NCBI RefSeq assembly: GCF_030539875.1
Contig: NZ_JAUNXI010000003.1
Location: forward strand, 1 to 64,000
Direction of reading: 5' to 3'
Source: Methanobrevibacter sp.
Lineage (GTDB): Archaea > Methanobacteriota > Methanobacteria > Methanobacteriales > Methanobacteriaceae
DNA: 64,000 nt
The position numbers were made by a program, and so were the translations under genes. Shown here one piece after another: positions 45,372 to 54,633 of this stretch. Below the pieces are notes generated by a model that was given only the letters and a program-made list of their open reading frames with translations, was not told the DNA's origin and did no database searches. Each line of letters opens with the position of its first letter. The stretch's first letter is position 1.

Positions 45372-46259
45372 TTATTCTCTAAATGTACGGGGAATTGTTG
45401 GTCTTGGGATGTCTCTGTGAAATTCAGCAGCCAGTTCCATAATTTCAACTGAAATGTCACCCATTCTTTCAAATGATTTAACTACTCGGGAGATATACAG
45501 GTAGTAATTAGATCTTTCAACATCATCAAAAGAAGTTTCAGCCATCTGATTGGCAATTTTAGTCATGGCTTTTTGCTGATATTCATGCATTTTTTCTTCT
45601 GAATCCATTAAATCTCCACGTAAGGATAATTTTTCATTAATAAATGCGTCAGTTGCACATGAAATGGATTGTTGTGCGTATTTATGCATTTTTTTTAGAA
45701 TATTTAAAAGCTCATCATCAACAGTGGACTCATCATTTATGACAAATTTGGCAACATGGCCTGAATAATCGCCGATACGTTCATAATTATAGGCGGCTTC
45801 ATTGAATAATATTATTTTAGAAAGTTTAAAGTGAGGATTTATGTTAACAATTGTTTCAACAGAAGAGCGAACCTTTTCAAACATATTGTTGGTGGTAAAA
45901 TCTAATTCCAATGCCTCTTCAGCAAGCTTTTTGTCATTTTTTAAAACAGATTCAAAGGACAGTTCAACCTGTTTTTTGACATGTTCCGCCATGTTGTTCA
46001 ACATATTTTCAATTAAATAATAAGCGGAATTCTGCTTTGAGCTAAAAGTGGAATCCTGAGAACCATAAACTTCGTCATATTTTTTTAAATCGATTACATA
46101 TGACCTTTTAACAATGTCTTCATCAATTAACGGTTTAAGCAGCTGAGTAACGTATCTGCGGCTAAGCCCCAGTTTAGCAGCAATTTCTTCCTGAGTAGAG
46201 GGATTATCATATAAAATGACATCTAAAATATCTTCCAATGTTTTATTGCGTCTTGCCAA
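45372..46259 (-). CDS. HTH-PhoU fusion, probable pst regulator
   Basis: A 295-residue protein with an N-terminal winged helix-turn-helix (ARRNKTLEDILDVILYDNPS, recognition helix LSRRYVTQLLKPLIDED) joined to a PhoU domain with metal motifs NYERIGDYSGHV and SFERMGDISVEIM. So a phosphate-signalling domain is fused directly to a DNA-binding domain, which suggests it is a repressor of the pst operon next to it. The start codon is TTG at 46259, 7 nt after GGAGG. Confidence 0.88.
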   Translation of the reverse strand: MARRNKTLEDILDVILYDNPSTQEEIAAKLGLSRRYVTQLLKPLIDEDIVKRSYVIDLKKYDEVYGSQDSTFSSKQNSAYYLIENMLNNMAEHVKKQVELSFESVLKNDKKLAEEALELDFTTNNMFEKVRSSVETIVNINPHFKLSKIILFNEAAYNYERIGDYSGHVAKFVINDESTVDDELLNILKKMHKYAQQSISCATDAFINEKLSLRGDLMDSEEKMHEYQQKAMTKIANQMAETSFDDVERSNYYLYISRVVKSFERMGDISVEIMELAAEFHRDIPRPTIPRTFRE

Positions 46260-46276
46260 TGAAATTCCTCCGTTTA

Positions 46277-46294
46277 ATGTTTAATAGTAAACAT
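46277..46294 (-). promoter_or_regulatory. Inverted repeat in the leader of the HTH-PhoU gene
   Basis: ATGTTTA-ATAG-TAAACAT (46277-46294), 7 bp per arm, lies between an AT-rich TATA-like stretch (46316-46327) and the GGAGG site. Either a 5' hairpin or an autoregulatory operator. Confidence 0.4.
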
Positions 46295-46391
46295 ATTATA
46301 ATCTTAACATTTAAGTATTAATAATTATGTTATTTTCAAATAATAATCTTAAAACCGCTAATTACTTTTAAGGATAGCTGCCCATTAGCCA

Positions 46392-47552
46392 TCAACTGTA
46401 TTTTAATTTAATCAGGTTTTTATCAATAATGTAATATAGCACTATAAACGCTCCTGCCAATGGAATAATTGCACCTATAAATATTGACATTATGCCAAAG
46501 CCATTTACTAAAAATCCTCCGATTGCTGATCCGATGGCTATTCCTCCATTTAAAATGCTTACGAAAATTCCGTTTGCAAGCTCTGGAGTGTCGGGTAGGG
46601 AACATGCTTCGACATATTGAATGAAATTATAACCCATTCCATCTAAAACCCCTAAAATAAGAACTAAAATCACTGCAAGAATTGTAATTGAACCGAGGAA
46701 ATACAATGCACTAATCATTATAATGCAGACCAGCTGAAATCCTATTAAAGTCAATTTATCTTTTTTTATTAGGATTTTCCCGCCAATCCATGTGCCGAAA
46801 ACTGAAACCAAACCATAAATAAATAAAAGGGCGCTTAATTTGTATGTGTAAATGTGTGTCACTGCTTGCAGGTAATAGCTCAGATAACTATAAACAATAC
46901 AAAATCCGATTGGCATAAGTATAATTCCGAGGGTAGGCAATAAGAAATTCTTTGATTTTAGAGAAGATAGTGAAGCTTCATATTTTTTCTCTTTTCCCTT
47001 TAGTGTAGGGAAGAATATTGCCACCAGGATTAATGATAAAAAGTTTATGGCGAAAATCCATAAAATTGTAGCCTGATATCCGACGGTTGTACCTATAAAT
47101 GTTGTAATTGGCAGTCCTAAAATACTTCCAATTGAAATTCCAAGTAAAATTAATGTTATATAATCTTGTGATTTGTCTGAAGGCGCTATTTCCTCTGTAA
47201 ATGTAAGGGCAGTAGCTAAAAATCCAGGATATATGATTGCAGGTATTACCCTTAAAGCCAGCGCAAAATAAAAATTATGAACAAATATGCTTATGAAGTT
47301 GCAGACTGAAAAAACTGATAAAATAAAGATAAATGTCTTTTTCCTTTCATACTTTGAAAAGAAAACAGGTATGAATAATCCGCAAATGGCTATTGTAAAA
47401 GTAAATGAGCTGATGAAAAGTCCCACTGTAGCTATTGAAATATTAAAATAAAGTGATATTTCTTTTACAATGCCCACAAGACTTAATGGTGTGTTAATTG
47501 CAAGGGTGGATATCACCAGTATATAAACAAGTATTTTCGGATTGATTTTCAT
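46392..47552 (-). CDS. MFS transporter
   Basis: A 386-residue major facilitator family protein with about 12 helices. The family's basic loop 2-3 appears as FFSKYERKKTFI. Such proteins in gut archaea resemble DHA1 drug/sugar efflux carriers. It lies 10 bp after the cysteine synthase family gene, so it may move a sulfur amino acid or its product, by context only. Confidence 0.85.
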   Translation of the reverse strand: MKINPKILVYILVISTLAINTPLSLVGIVKEISLYFNISIATVGLFISSFTFTIAICGLFIPVFFSKYERKKTFIFILSVFSVCNFISIFVHNFYFALALRVIPAIIYPGFLATALTFTEEIAPSDKSQDYITLILLGISIGSILGLPITTFIGTTVGYQATILWIFAINFLSLILVAIFFPTLKGKEKKYEASLSSLKSKNFLLPTLGIILMPIGFCIVYSYLSYYLQAVTHIYTYKLSALLFIYGLVSVFGTWIGGKILIKKDKLTLIGFQLVCIIMISALYFLGSITILAVILVLILGVLDGMGYNFIQYVEACSLPDTPELANGIFVSILNGGIAIGSAIGGFLVNGFGIMSIFIGAIIPLAGAFIVLYYIIDKNLIKLKYS

Positions 47553-47562
47553 TTGAATCCTG

Positions 47563-48528
47563 TTATATTACTTCAAAACCAAGAAGCTTTACTTTATTGG
47601 AAAGCAGTTCCGGATTGTCATCGATTTTTTCGGATAATTTGGTTGTGATATATTTTTTATTGTCATCAGCAAATACTGTTGCTATTTTAAAGTCATCATT
47701 ATCCATTAAAACACTGGCTAAAAAATTCGCTCCACTGGATATGCCAATACCTAAACCGAATTCTTTGGCTATCCTTTTGGACATATTTATAGCATCTAAA
47801 TCATCGATTAAAATGATGTCGTCAATTAAATCTTGCTCAATGATTCCTGGAATGAAATCGTCCCCAATTCCTTCAATCATGTGGCTTCCCTCTTCCATTC
47901 CCATTTTAAGAATGGAAAGTGTACTTGGTTCTAATGCAAAAATCTTGGAATAGGGATTATATTCTTTTAATTTCTTACCAATTCCCATAAGTGTTCCTCC
48001 AGTTCCAATGCCTGAAACAAAAGCATTGATATCTGGAATCGCATCAATAATTTCCTGGCCTGTTTTAAATTGAGCTTCTACATTTAATTTATTATCAAAT
48101 TGGAGTGGTCTATATGCACCATTTTCTTTTGCAAATTTTTCTGCAAGTTCAAGACCTCTTTTAAATCCGCCTTCTTCTTTAGATATAAGATGAACATGAG
48201 CCCCATACATTTCAATAAGCTTTCTTCTCTCAATAGATACCCAGTCAGGCATGAAAATATGAACATCATGACCATATAATGCGCCGATGGCGCTAAAGGC
48301 AATGCCTGTATTTCCACTTGTAACCTCTACAATGGCCTGACCATCCTTTAAATTACCATTTCTTCTTTCTGTTTCAATAATGTATAATGCAATTCTATCT
48401 TTTATACTCCCGGAGTAGTTGTAATACTCAAGTTTAGCATATATGTCACCTGTTTTTCCCTCATATTCATAATTAATCTTTATCATCGGCGTATTGCCAA
48501 CTAATTTTTTAACATTCATAATATTCAA
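47563..48528 (-). CDS. PLP-dependent cysteine synthase family protein
   Basis: A 321-residue CysK/CysM-family enzyme. It has the PLP lysine in YNYSGSIKDRIA, the substrate loop TSGNTG and the PLP-phosphate glycine loop GIGTGGTLMGIGK. The end differs from CysK. Methanogens often make cysteine on tRNA, so a CysK-like enzyme may be a later gain; cystathionine beta-synthase type activity is also possible. It is coupled to an MFS transporter. Confidence 0.88.
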   Translation of the reverse strand: MNIMNVKKLVGNTPMIKINYEYEGKTGDIYAKLEYYNYSGSIKDRIALYIIETERRNGNLKDGQAIVEVTSGNTGIAFSAIGALYGHDVHIFMPDWVSIERRKLIEMYGAHVHLISKEEGGFKRGLELAEKFAKENGAYRPLQFDNKLNVEAQFKTGQEIIDAIPDINAFVSGIGTGGTLMGIGKKLKEYNPYSKIFALEPSTLSILKMGMEEGSHMIEGIGDDFIPGIIEQDLIDDIILIDDLDAINMSKRIAKEFGLGIGISSGANFLASVLMDNDDFKIATVFADDNKKYITTKLSEKIDDNPELLSNKVKLLGFEVI

Positions 48529-48678
48529 TCCAATTTAATAATAAATAACATTATAAACTATATATTTATCTTTTAAAATACTTTTTTAAAATAAATGCCG
48601 TTTTGTAATCATTTTTTCAATTTTCATTCAATGATGATTGTAAATAATTTATATGATATATTATAATATTATTAAGTA

Positions 48679-50238
48679 ATGAAAAATCTTGAAAAAACAT
48701 TAAGGTCTATTTTCACCAATCCCAAGTATATTTTCCGTTTGACTATTCAGGGTTTGATGGTAGGTGTCTTTGCCGGATTGATGGTATGTTTATATCGTTT
48801 TTTGCTTTACGGTTCAGAAAATATATTGAGAAATTATTTATCTATAATCAATGGAAATCTGTTTTATATAATTTTATTTTTCATTGCATTGGTTATCATG
48901 GGTCTTTTAGTCGATTGGTTAACAAAATGGGAAGTTGACTCTGCAGGAAGTGGAATACCTCAAGTTTATGCTGAAGTGAAAGGGCATATGGAAGCTAATT
49001 GGATAAAAGTATTGTTTTCTAAAATCGTATCGGGAGTTTTAACAGCTCTTGGCGGTTTATCACTTGGTCCTGAAGGTCCATCAGTTCAAATTGGTGGTAT
49101 GGCAGGAAAAGGGGTTGCCAAATTATTTAAAGGATCAAAGAATGATGAGTTAAGATTGATTTTAGTAGGTTCTGCAGTTGGTATTACGGCAGCATTTAAT
49201 GCTCCGTTAGCAGGAGTATTATTTGTTTTTGAAGAAATCAATCATGGATTCGATAAAAATTTAGTATTTATTGCACTTGTATCTGCCATTTCATCTGATT
49301 TTATATCAAAACTTATATTTGGTCAATCAACTGCTTTAACATTCCCTATTCCAAATATTCCATTGGAGTATTATTGGTTGTTGATTATTTTAGGAATTCT
49401 GATTGGAATTTTTGGTTATCTGTATAATATCGGAATGGTAATGTCAAGTGATTTGGTAAATAAACTTAAAATTCCATCTTCGATTAAATTTGTATTGGTG
49501 TTTGTAGTATCTGGTGTTGTTGCTCTGTCAATACCTGAAATAAGTGATGGCGGACACTTCATGTTGGATATGTTAGATGTAGCCATACCTTCTTTCGGTG
49601 TTTTAGTTTTACTTTTAGTTTTAAAATACTTGTTTTCAATGTTTTCATTTTCATCCGGTGCTCCGGGAGGCATATTTTTGCCGATTTTAGTATTGGGGGC
49701 TTACATTGGAGCGGCTTTTGGTTCGGTAATAGTTCCGATTTTTGGTTTTGAACATGATTTGATTTATAAATTCATTGTTATTTCAATGGCGGGATTTTTT
49801 GCAGCAACAATCAGATCCCCCATTACAGGGGTTGTTTTAATCGCTGAGATGTGTGGGTCTACTGAATCTTTAATTGCTATGATTATTGTGTCACTGTTGG
49901 CTTATATAGTTCCGACTATTTTAGGCAATGAACCTATTTACGAATCCTTGTATGACAGGCTGCTTTTAAAGAAAAATAAGGACTTTATTAAAAAACCTTC
50001 AAAACATATTTTATCAGAATATGTAGTTCCTCTTGATTGTAATTACATTAATTTTAAAATTAAAGACATACCATTCCCGAAAAATGCGATTGTAGTTTCT
50101 GTTATTCGCAATGGTAAATATGTAATTCCTACAGAAGATTTTAATCTTCTATATGGTGACCAAATCCATATATTGTCTGACGTTAATGACTATCCTTTTG
50201 TTCGTGAAGAAATTGAAAATTTATTCAAAAGTGCATAA
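48679..50238 (+). CDS. ClC-family chloride channel/transporter with RCK_C end
   Basis: A 519-residue ClC protein. The selectivity filter motifs GSGIP (90-94) and GPEGP (130-134) are present, with the gating glutamate Glu132; the third GXFXP-like segment is GGIFLPILVLG. About 12-14 helices, then a TrkA_C/RCK_C-type cytosolic domain (about 450-519). A proton/chloride antiporter is likely given the gating Glu. A TATA at 48648 would place initiation near the ATG, so the mRNA may be leaderless. Confidence 0.92.
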   Translation: MKNLEKTLRSIFTNPKYIFRLTIQGLMVGVFAGLMVCLYRFLLYGSENILRNYLSIINGNLFYIILFFIALVIMGLLVDWLTKWEVDSAGSGIPQVYAEVKGHMEANWIKVLFSKIVSGVLTALGGLSLGPEGPSVQIGGMAGKGVAKLFKGSKNDELRLILVGSAVGITAAFNAPLAGVLFVFEEINHGFDKNLVFIALVSAISSDFISKLIFGQSTALTFPIPNIPLEYYWLLIILGILIGIFGYLYNIGMVMSSDLVNKLKIPSSIKFVLVFVVSGVVALSIPEISDGGHFMLDMLDVAIPSFGVLVLLLVLKYLFSMFSFSSGAPGGIFLPILVLGAYIGAAFGSVIVPIFGFEHDLIYKFIVISMAGFFAATIRSPITGVVLIAEMCGSTESLIAMIIVSLLAYIVPTILGNEPIYESLYDRLLLKKNKDFIKKPSKHILSEYVVPLDCNYINFKIKDIPFPKNAIVVSVIRNGKYVIPTEDFNLLYGDQIHILSDVNDYPFVREEIENLFKSA

Positions 50239-50345
50239 AAAAAAGCCATAATTGATAAAGAAAAGTAATAATTTATAAAAAAGATATTCAAATGATTAGT
50301 AAAGTATAAATATCTGTAAACATATATTACTTTTGAGGTGATTTT

Positions 50346-50864
50346 ATGTATAAAAAGATATTAGCATTATTGCTTTTTGTATTCTTTTTAGTAGGTACTG
50401 TAAGTGCTATTTCTGCAGAGCCTATTAATCAAGATATTGAAAATATAGCTGATGAATTTAATTATCTAAATGATAATCAAGATATTGATGATTTGGATGA
50501 TGATATTTCTGATGTTGAACTTGGTGAGGACATTCTTTTAATGGAAACCGATAATCTAAATGATACTCAGGATACTGATGATTCAGATAATAATGAAAAC
50601 GTTTCTGATGATGACCTTGGAAATGACACTGTTTTAGATGACGATATGAATGAAACAGATGATTCAACAAACTCTACAGATGATGATGTAATTCCAATTT
50701 CTGATGATGAAATTGACGATAACAAAGCAGATGAACACGCTGATAAAGATATGAACAATAACATGGGCAAAACCAAATTAAAAGAGACTGGTATTCCAGC
50801 AGTTATTTTAGTATTGGTCATGATTGTCGCAGCTGTCGTTCCATTATCACACAGGAAAAAATAA
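50346..50864 (+). CDS. Exported Asp-rich protein with C-terminal membrane anchor
   Basis: A 172-residue protein: signal peptide (1-25, ILALLLFVFFLVGTVSA), a very acidic middle full of Asp and Asn with a loose repeat (LNDNQDIDDLDDD, LNDTQDTDDSDN), then a C-terminal helix (AVILVLVMIVAAVVPLS) and basic tail HRKK. It has a cell-surface anchor layout. The acidic stretch could bind cations. AGGTGAT is the ribosome binding site. Family not recognised. Confidence 0.75.
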   Translation: MYKKILALLLFVFFLVGTVSAISAEPINQDIENIADEFNYLNDNQDIDDLDDDISDVELGEDILLMETDNLNDTQDTDDSDNNENVSDDDLGNDTVLDDDMNETDDSTNSTDDDVIPISDDEIDDNKADEHADKDMNNNMGKTKLKETGIPAVILVLVMIVAAVVPLSHRKK

Positions 50865-50871
50865 ATAAAAA

Positions 50872-50908
50872 ATGATGATGAATATTCATCATCATATTCT
50901 TTTTTTTT
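50872..50908 (+). terminator. Strong terminator after the Asp-rich gene
   Basis: A perfect 24-bp palindrome (ATGATGATGAAT and its mirror, 50872-50895) followed by a T-run at 50900-50908. Confidence 0.85.
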
Positions 50909-51055
50909 AAAACTCGAAAATTAACTTTTGAATATGTTCAGTTTATTCAGTTGTAAACTAAAAAAAAATTTGCATATAAGAATTTACTTTTATCGGCACT
51001 CGAAAAGAATGTCTCTAATTATTTAATTACTTATTTTAAAATTCATTTAGGCAAA

Positions 51056-51108
51056 TATAAATATTAATTGCAATAAAAATCTATTCAATAACTTAACATT
51101 TTAAGTTA
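51056..51108 (+). promoter_or_regulatory. mch promoter and leader hairpin
   Basis: TATA-like TATAAATA at 51056-51063, then an 8-bp stem TAACTTAA-CATT-TTAAGTTA at 51089-51108, 33 nt from the first TATA base. It would be at the 5' end of the mch mRNA, before GAGG. Confidence 0.45.
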
Positions 51109-51130
51109 CTATTTAATATGAGGTTAAACT

Positions 51131-52102
51131 ATGGTAAGTGTAAACATAGAAGCTAAAAAAACCGTAGATGTAATGATTGAAAAAGCAGATGAATTAAACA
51201 TCGCTGTTGAAACTTTAAACAACGGTGCTACTATTTTAGATTGTGGTGTAAATGTAGATGGAAGTTTTAAAGCTGGTGAACTTTATACTAAAGTTTGTCT
51301 TGGCGGACTTGCAGATGTTGGAATTTCAATTCCAGGAGATTTATCTGAAAAATTTGCTCTTCCTTCAGTAAAGATTAAAACCGACTCACCTTCTATTTCA
51401 ACCTTAGGTTCTCAGAAAGCAGGTTGGTCTGTATCTGTAGGGGATTTCTTTGCATTAGGTTCTGGTCCTGCAAGAGCTATTGCATTAAAACCGGCTGAAA
51501 CTTATGAAGAAATAGGATATGAAGACAAAGATGCTGATTTGGCAATCTTAACTTTAGAAGCTGATGTATTGCCTGGAGAAGATGTTGCTCAGTATATTGC
51601 AGATGAATGTAATGTTGATGTTAAAAATGTTTATTTGCTTGTAGCTCCTACCTCTTCCCTTGTTGGATCTATTCAAATTTCCGGTAGGGTAGTTGAAAAC
51701 GGAACCTACAAAATGTTGGAAGCTATAAAATTTGATGTAACTAAAGTAAAACACGCTGCAGGTATTGCACCTATTGCACCTATTGACCCTGATGGACTTA
51801 AAGCAATGGGTAAAACCAATGATGCAGTATTGTTCGGTGGAAGAACTTATTACTATGTAGAATCTGATGAAAATGATGATATTGCTGATGTAGCAGCTAA
51901 ATTACCATCTTCTGCAGCTGACGGATATGGAAAACCATTTTTCGATGTATTTAAAGAAGCAGAATTTGATTTCTACAAGATTGATAAAGGAATGTTCGCT
52001 CCTGCTGAAGTAGTAATCAATGATTTAACTTCAGGTAAACTTTACAAAGAAGGATTTGTAAACGTAGATTTACTTAAAAAATCCTTTGGTTTAGATGAAT
52101 AA
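51131..52102 (+). CDS. mch: Methenyl-H4MPT cyclohydrolase
   Basis: A 323-residue enzyme that interconverts 5-formyl- and methenyl-tetrahydromethanopterin, the third step of CO2 reduction to methane. Family signatures are GSGPARA in the middle, PIAPIDPDGLKAMGKTNDA and GGRTYYYVE. Full length and well matched to the methanogen enzyme. It stands alone with its own promoter. Confidence 0.98.
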   Translation: MVSVNIEAKKTVDVMIEKADELNIAVETLNNGATILDCGVNVDGSFKAGELYTKVCLGGLADVGISIPGDLSEKFALPSVKIKTDSPSISTLGSQKAGWSVSVGDFFALGSGPARAIALKPAETYEEIGYEDKDADLAILTLEADVLPGEDVAQYIADECNVDVKNVYLLVAPTSSLVGSIQISGRVVENGTYKMLEAIKFDVTKVKHAAGIAPIAPIDPDGLKAMGKTNDAVLFGGRTYYYVESDENDDIADVAAKLPSSAADGYGKPFFDVFKEAEFDFYKIDKGMFAPAEVVINDLTSGKLYKEGFVNVDLLKKSFGLDE

Positions 52103-52283
52103 TTATATTCATCTCTTTTCTTTTTTAAATATTCTTTAAAATTAATCAGTTTTCAAGTTTTGTTATTCTATAATGCTGGATGCAATAACTGAATAATTTT
52201 CAAATAATTATACTTTTTTTTATTTTATCAAAAATCGATTTTAACCAATATTTTTAATTAAATTTTTCAGTTTCACATAAATT

Positions 52284-52330
52284 TTAAATATTATCAAATT
52301 TAAATTATATTACATACTCTATTGGGTATT
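52284..52330 (+). promoter_or_regulatory. Promoter and leader hairpin before DUF4013 gene
   Basis: TATA-like TTTAAATA at 52284-52291, then a stem ATACTC-TATT-GGGTAT (52315-52330, one G-T pair), 31 nt from the first TATA base. AAAGGTG follows before the ATG. Confidence 0.45.
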
Positions 52331-52353
52331 TTATTTAAAAAAGGTGTTTTAAA

Positions 52354-53187
52354 ATGGAAATTACTGATATAATTAAAGAATCATTTATTTTCCCATCAAA
52401 TAATATGGATAAACTTGCAATTTTCATTGTTTTATCTTTTGTTATGGGTTTATTACTTGTTGGAGGAATTTTTTTAATAATATATGGTATTGATTCGTAT
52501 TTATACTTAATTTTAGGAATAATTCTCTTTATTCTTTCATTAATTGTAGCATTTATCACTTCAGGTTATCAGATTAACATTATAAAATCAGGTATTGACT
52601 TGGAAGATAATGCTCCTGATTTTGACTGGAAAAATAATGCAATATTAGGCATTAAGAATTTTGTTCTTTCTATTGTTTACTTGATTATTCCTACAATTGT
52701 TACAGTAATCATGGCATTTATAACAAATATTCCGGGTAATTTTACAAAAGCGGCACAAGAATATGCAATATATTATTATAGTCCATATATGGCATCTAAT
52801 TCAACTTCAGCTATTGTTCCTGGTGTGTCTGATGCAACTATGTCAGCATTATTATCTTCAATGGTTATAACTGCAATTGTTGCAATTATTGTATTTATTA
52901 TATTTTTGTTCATTCAAACTATTGCTGAGGCAAGATTAGCAAATACAAACAGTTTAACTGAAGGAATTAACATTCCAGAAGTTCTCAAAGACATTCCAAG
53001 AATAGGTGTAAGTAAAACTATTGCAGTTATTCTTTTATTGATAATTGTATCTGGTGTTATTCAAGCTATTTTAGGTTATTTATCTGGTGTAATACAGCCA
53101 TTAGCTATTTTATCAATAATTGTAACTCCTTACTTAGCGTTTTTCCTAAAAAGAGGAGTTGGATTGTTATATTCCGATATTGCATAG
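52354..53187 (+). CDS. DUF4013 membrane protein
   Basis: A 277-residue membrane protein of the DUF4013 type with six or more helices. It has the extracellular loop SPYMASNSTSAIVPGVS and the conserved middle SGYQINIIKSGIDLEDNAPDF. Function unknown. Methanobrevibacter genomes hold many copies of this family. It ends at a hairpin terminator. Confidence 0.8.
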   Translation: MEITDIIKESFIFPSNNMDKLAIFIVLSFVMGLLLVGGIFLIIYGIDSYLYLILGIILFILSLIVAFITSGYQINIIKSGIDLEDNAPDFDWKNNAILGIKNFVLSIVYLIIPTIVTVIMAFITNIPGNFTKAAQEYAIYYYSPYMASNSTSAIVPGVSDATMSALLSSMVITAIVAIIVFIIFLFIQTIAEARLANTNSLTEGINIPEVLKDIPRIGVSKTIAVILLLIIVSGVIQAILGYLSGVIQPLAILSIIVTPYLAFFLKRGVGLLYSDIA

Positions 53188-53236
53188 GAAATTATTATTA
53201 ATTTCCTTTTAATTTTTTAATTTTTTTTTTTTTTTT
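53187..53236 (+). terminator. Terminator with 16-T run
   Basis: An 8-bp stem GGAAATTA-TTAT-TAATTTCC (53187-53206) followed by T-rich sequence that ends in 16 consecutive T (53221-53236). Confidence 0.8.
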
Positions 53237-53242
53237 GAAAAG

Positions 53243-53261
53243 CTTTTTATTTGATAAAAAG
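53243..53261 (+). promoter_or_regulatory. Inverted repeat in rubrerythrin promoter
   Basis: CTTTTTAT-TTG-ATAAAAAG (53243-53261), a perfect 8-bp inverted repeat that covers the likely TATA box (TTTTTATTT after GAAAAGC) of the first rubrerythrin. It could be an operator or a part of the preceding terminator. Confidence 0.4.
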
Positions 53262-53291
53262 TATATCCATTAATTAAGGGAGATGTATATT

Positions 53292-53837
53292 ATGGTTGAT
53301 TTAAAAGGTAGTAAAACTGAAGAAAATTTAAAAACAGCATTTGCCGGTGAATCTCAGGCACATACTAAATATAAATACTTCGCAGCTAAAGCTAAAGAAG
53401 AAGGATATGTGCAAATTCATGATATTTTCATGGAAACTTCTAAAAACGAAAGAGAACACGCTAAAATCTGGTTTAAATTTTTGCATGACGAAGATATTCC
53501 AGATACAATAGCCAATCTTAATGAAGCAGCTTCCGGTGAAAATTATGAATGGACTGAAATGTATAAGGAATTTGCCGAAACCGCACGTGAAGAAGGCTTT
53601 AATAAAATCGCATTTTTATTTGAAAAAGTAGGTGCAATTGAAAAAGAACATGAAAACAGGTACAGAACATTACTTGCCAATGTTGAAAACGGCACCGTAT
53701 TTAACAAAGAAGAAGATATTGAATGGAAATGTGAAAACTGCGGATTTGTATTTTCAGGATCTGATGCTCCTGAAAGATGTCCTGTATGCGGATTTCCTAA
53801 AGCATACTTTGAAGAAAGAGCTACTAACTTTAAATAG
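53292..53837 (+). CDS. Rubrerythrin 1
   Basis: A 181-residue rubrerythrin: a diiron four-helix domain ([42 protein letters not shown]) plus a C-terminal rubredoxin-like site (CENCG and CPVCG). It reduces hydrogen peroxide in anaerobes. The start at 53292 follows AAGGGAG. A paralog follows 83 bp later; the two share a 55-bp identical stretch. Confidence 0.95.
   Translation: MVDLKGSKTEENLKTAFAGESQAHTKYKYFAAKAKEEGYVQIHDIFMETSKNEREHAKIWFKFLHDEDIPDTIANLNEAASGENYEWTEMYKEFAETAREEGFNKIAFLFEKVGAIEKEHENRYRTLLANVENGTVFNKEEDIEWKCENCGFVFSGSDAPERCPVCGFPKAYFEERATNFK
53542..53596 (+). repeat. 55-bp identical segment, copy 1 of 2
   Basis: Identical over 55 bp to 54171-54225 in the second rubrerythrin (from ATTATGAATGGACTG to CGTGAAGAAGG), while the flanks differ at many bases. 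This looks like gene conversion between the two paralogs. Confidence 0.85.
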
Positions 53838-53920
53838 CCTTTAATTTTTATTTTTTTTTATTTTTAAGTTAGTAATTCATTTCTAAATTTCATATAATTA
53901 TTTTTTGGAGAGGATAAAAA

Positions 53921-54466
53921 ATGGTAAATTTAAAAGGAACTAAAACTGAAGAAAACTTAAAAATAGCAATTGCCGGTGAATCTCAAGCACGTGTAAAATA
54001 TGAATTTTATTCATCTCAGGCTAAAAAAGATGGTTATGTTGAATTTAAAGAAATTTTCAAAGAATCATCTGACAATGAAAAAGAACACGCAAAAGTATGG
54101 TTTAAACTTTTACATGGAGGTAAAGTACCTGATACTGAGACTAACCTTATAGATGCGGCTGCTGGCGAACATTATGAATGGACTGAAATGTATAAGGAAT
54201 TTGCCGAAACCGCACGTGAAGAAGGTTTAGATGATGTTGCTGTTTTATTTGATGCAGCTGCAGCTACTGAAAAAGCCCATGAAGAAAGATACAATGCTTT
54301 ATTAGAGAAACTCAAAACAGGCAAAGTATTTAAAAAAGATGAAGAAATTGCATGGAAATGCAATAACTGTGGATACATTCATCATGGAAAAGAAGCTCCG
54401 GAAGTTTGTCCTTTATGTAATCATCCACAAGCTCATTTTAGAAAACAAGATACTAGCTATATCTAA
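53921..54466 (+). CDS. Rubrerythrin 2
   Basis: A 181-residue rubrerythrin paralog with the same two domains: [32 protein letters not shown] and [12 protein letters not shown], then CNNCG and CPLCNHP. The rubredoxin pair has Asn in CPLCN where CPVCG is usual. GGAGAGG precedes the start. It is probably expressed together with copy 1, or from its own promoter in the 83-bp gap. Confidence 0.95.
   Translation: MVNLKGTKTEENLKIAIAGESQARVKYEFYSSQAKKDGYVEFKEIFKESSDNEKEHAKVWFKLLHGGKVPDTETNLIDAAAGEHYEWTEMYKEFAETAREEGLDDVAVLFDAAAATEKAHEERYNALLEKLKTGKVFKKDEEIAWKCNNCGYIHHGKEAPEVCPLCNHPQAHFRKQDTSYI
54171..54225 (+). repeat. 55-bp identical segment, copy 2 of 2
   Basis: The second copy of the stretch shared with 53542-53596. 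It encodes the diiron helix segment [18 protein letters not shown], which is under strong selection, but exact DNA identity including all third positions goes beyond that. Confidence 0.85.
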
Positions 54467-54473
54467 ATTAATT

Positions 54474-54507
54474 AGGAATGGAGTTTTTATTACTCCTTCC
54501 TTTTTTA
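54474..54507 (+). terminator. Terminator after rubrerythrin 2
   Basis: AGGAA-(T)-GGAGT pairs with ACTCC-TTCCT (54474-54501), followed by a T-run. Confidence 0.8.
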
Positions 54508-54603
54508 TATGGTGTATCTGCAGGTAAATTCTTCTATGCAAAATTTTATTTATTTTTCAATTGAATCTGTATTTTTTTCAATTATTGATTTTTGGCAAAG
54601 ACA

Positions 54604-54633
54604 TTATATAATTAATATCAGGTAAGTGATATT
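54604..54633 (+). promoter_or_regulatory. NAMPT promoter with palindrome over the RBS
   Basis: TATA-like TTATATAA (54604-54611), then AATATCA-GGTAAG-TGATATT (54614-54633), a perfect 7-bp inverted repeat that ends right at the ATG. It holds the GTGAT ribosome binding site in its right arm. It could be an operator or a structure that hides the start. Confidence 0.45.

Noticed and set aside
50458-50821. Minus-strand frames opposite the Asp-rich gene
   Set aside because: They are His- and Ser-rich mirrors of repetitive GAT and AAT codons.
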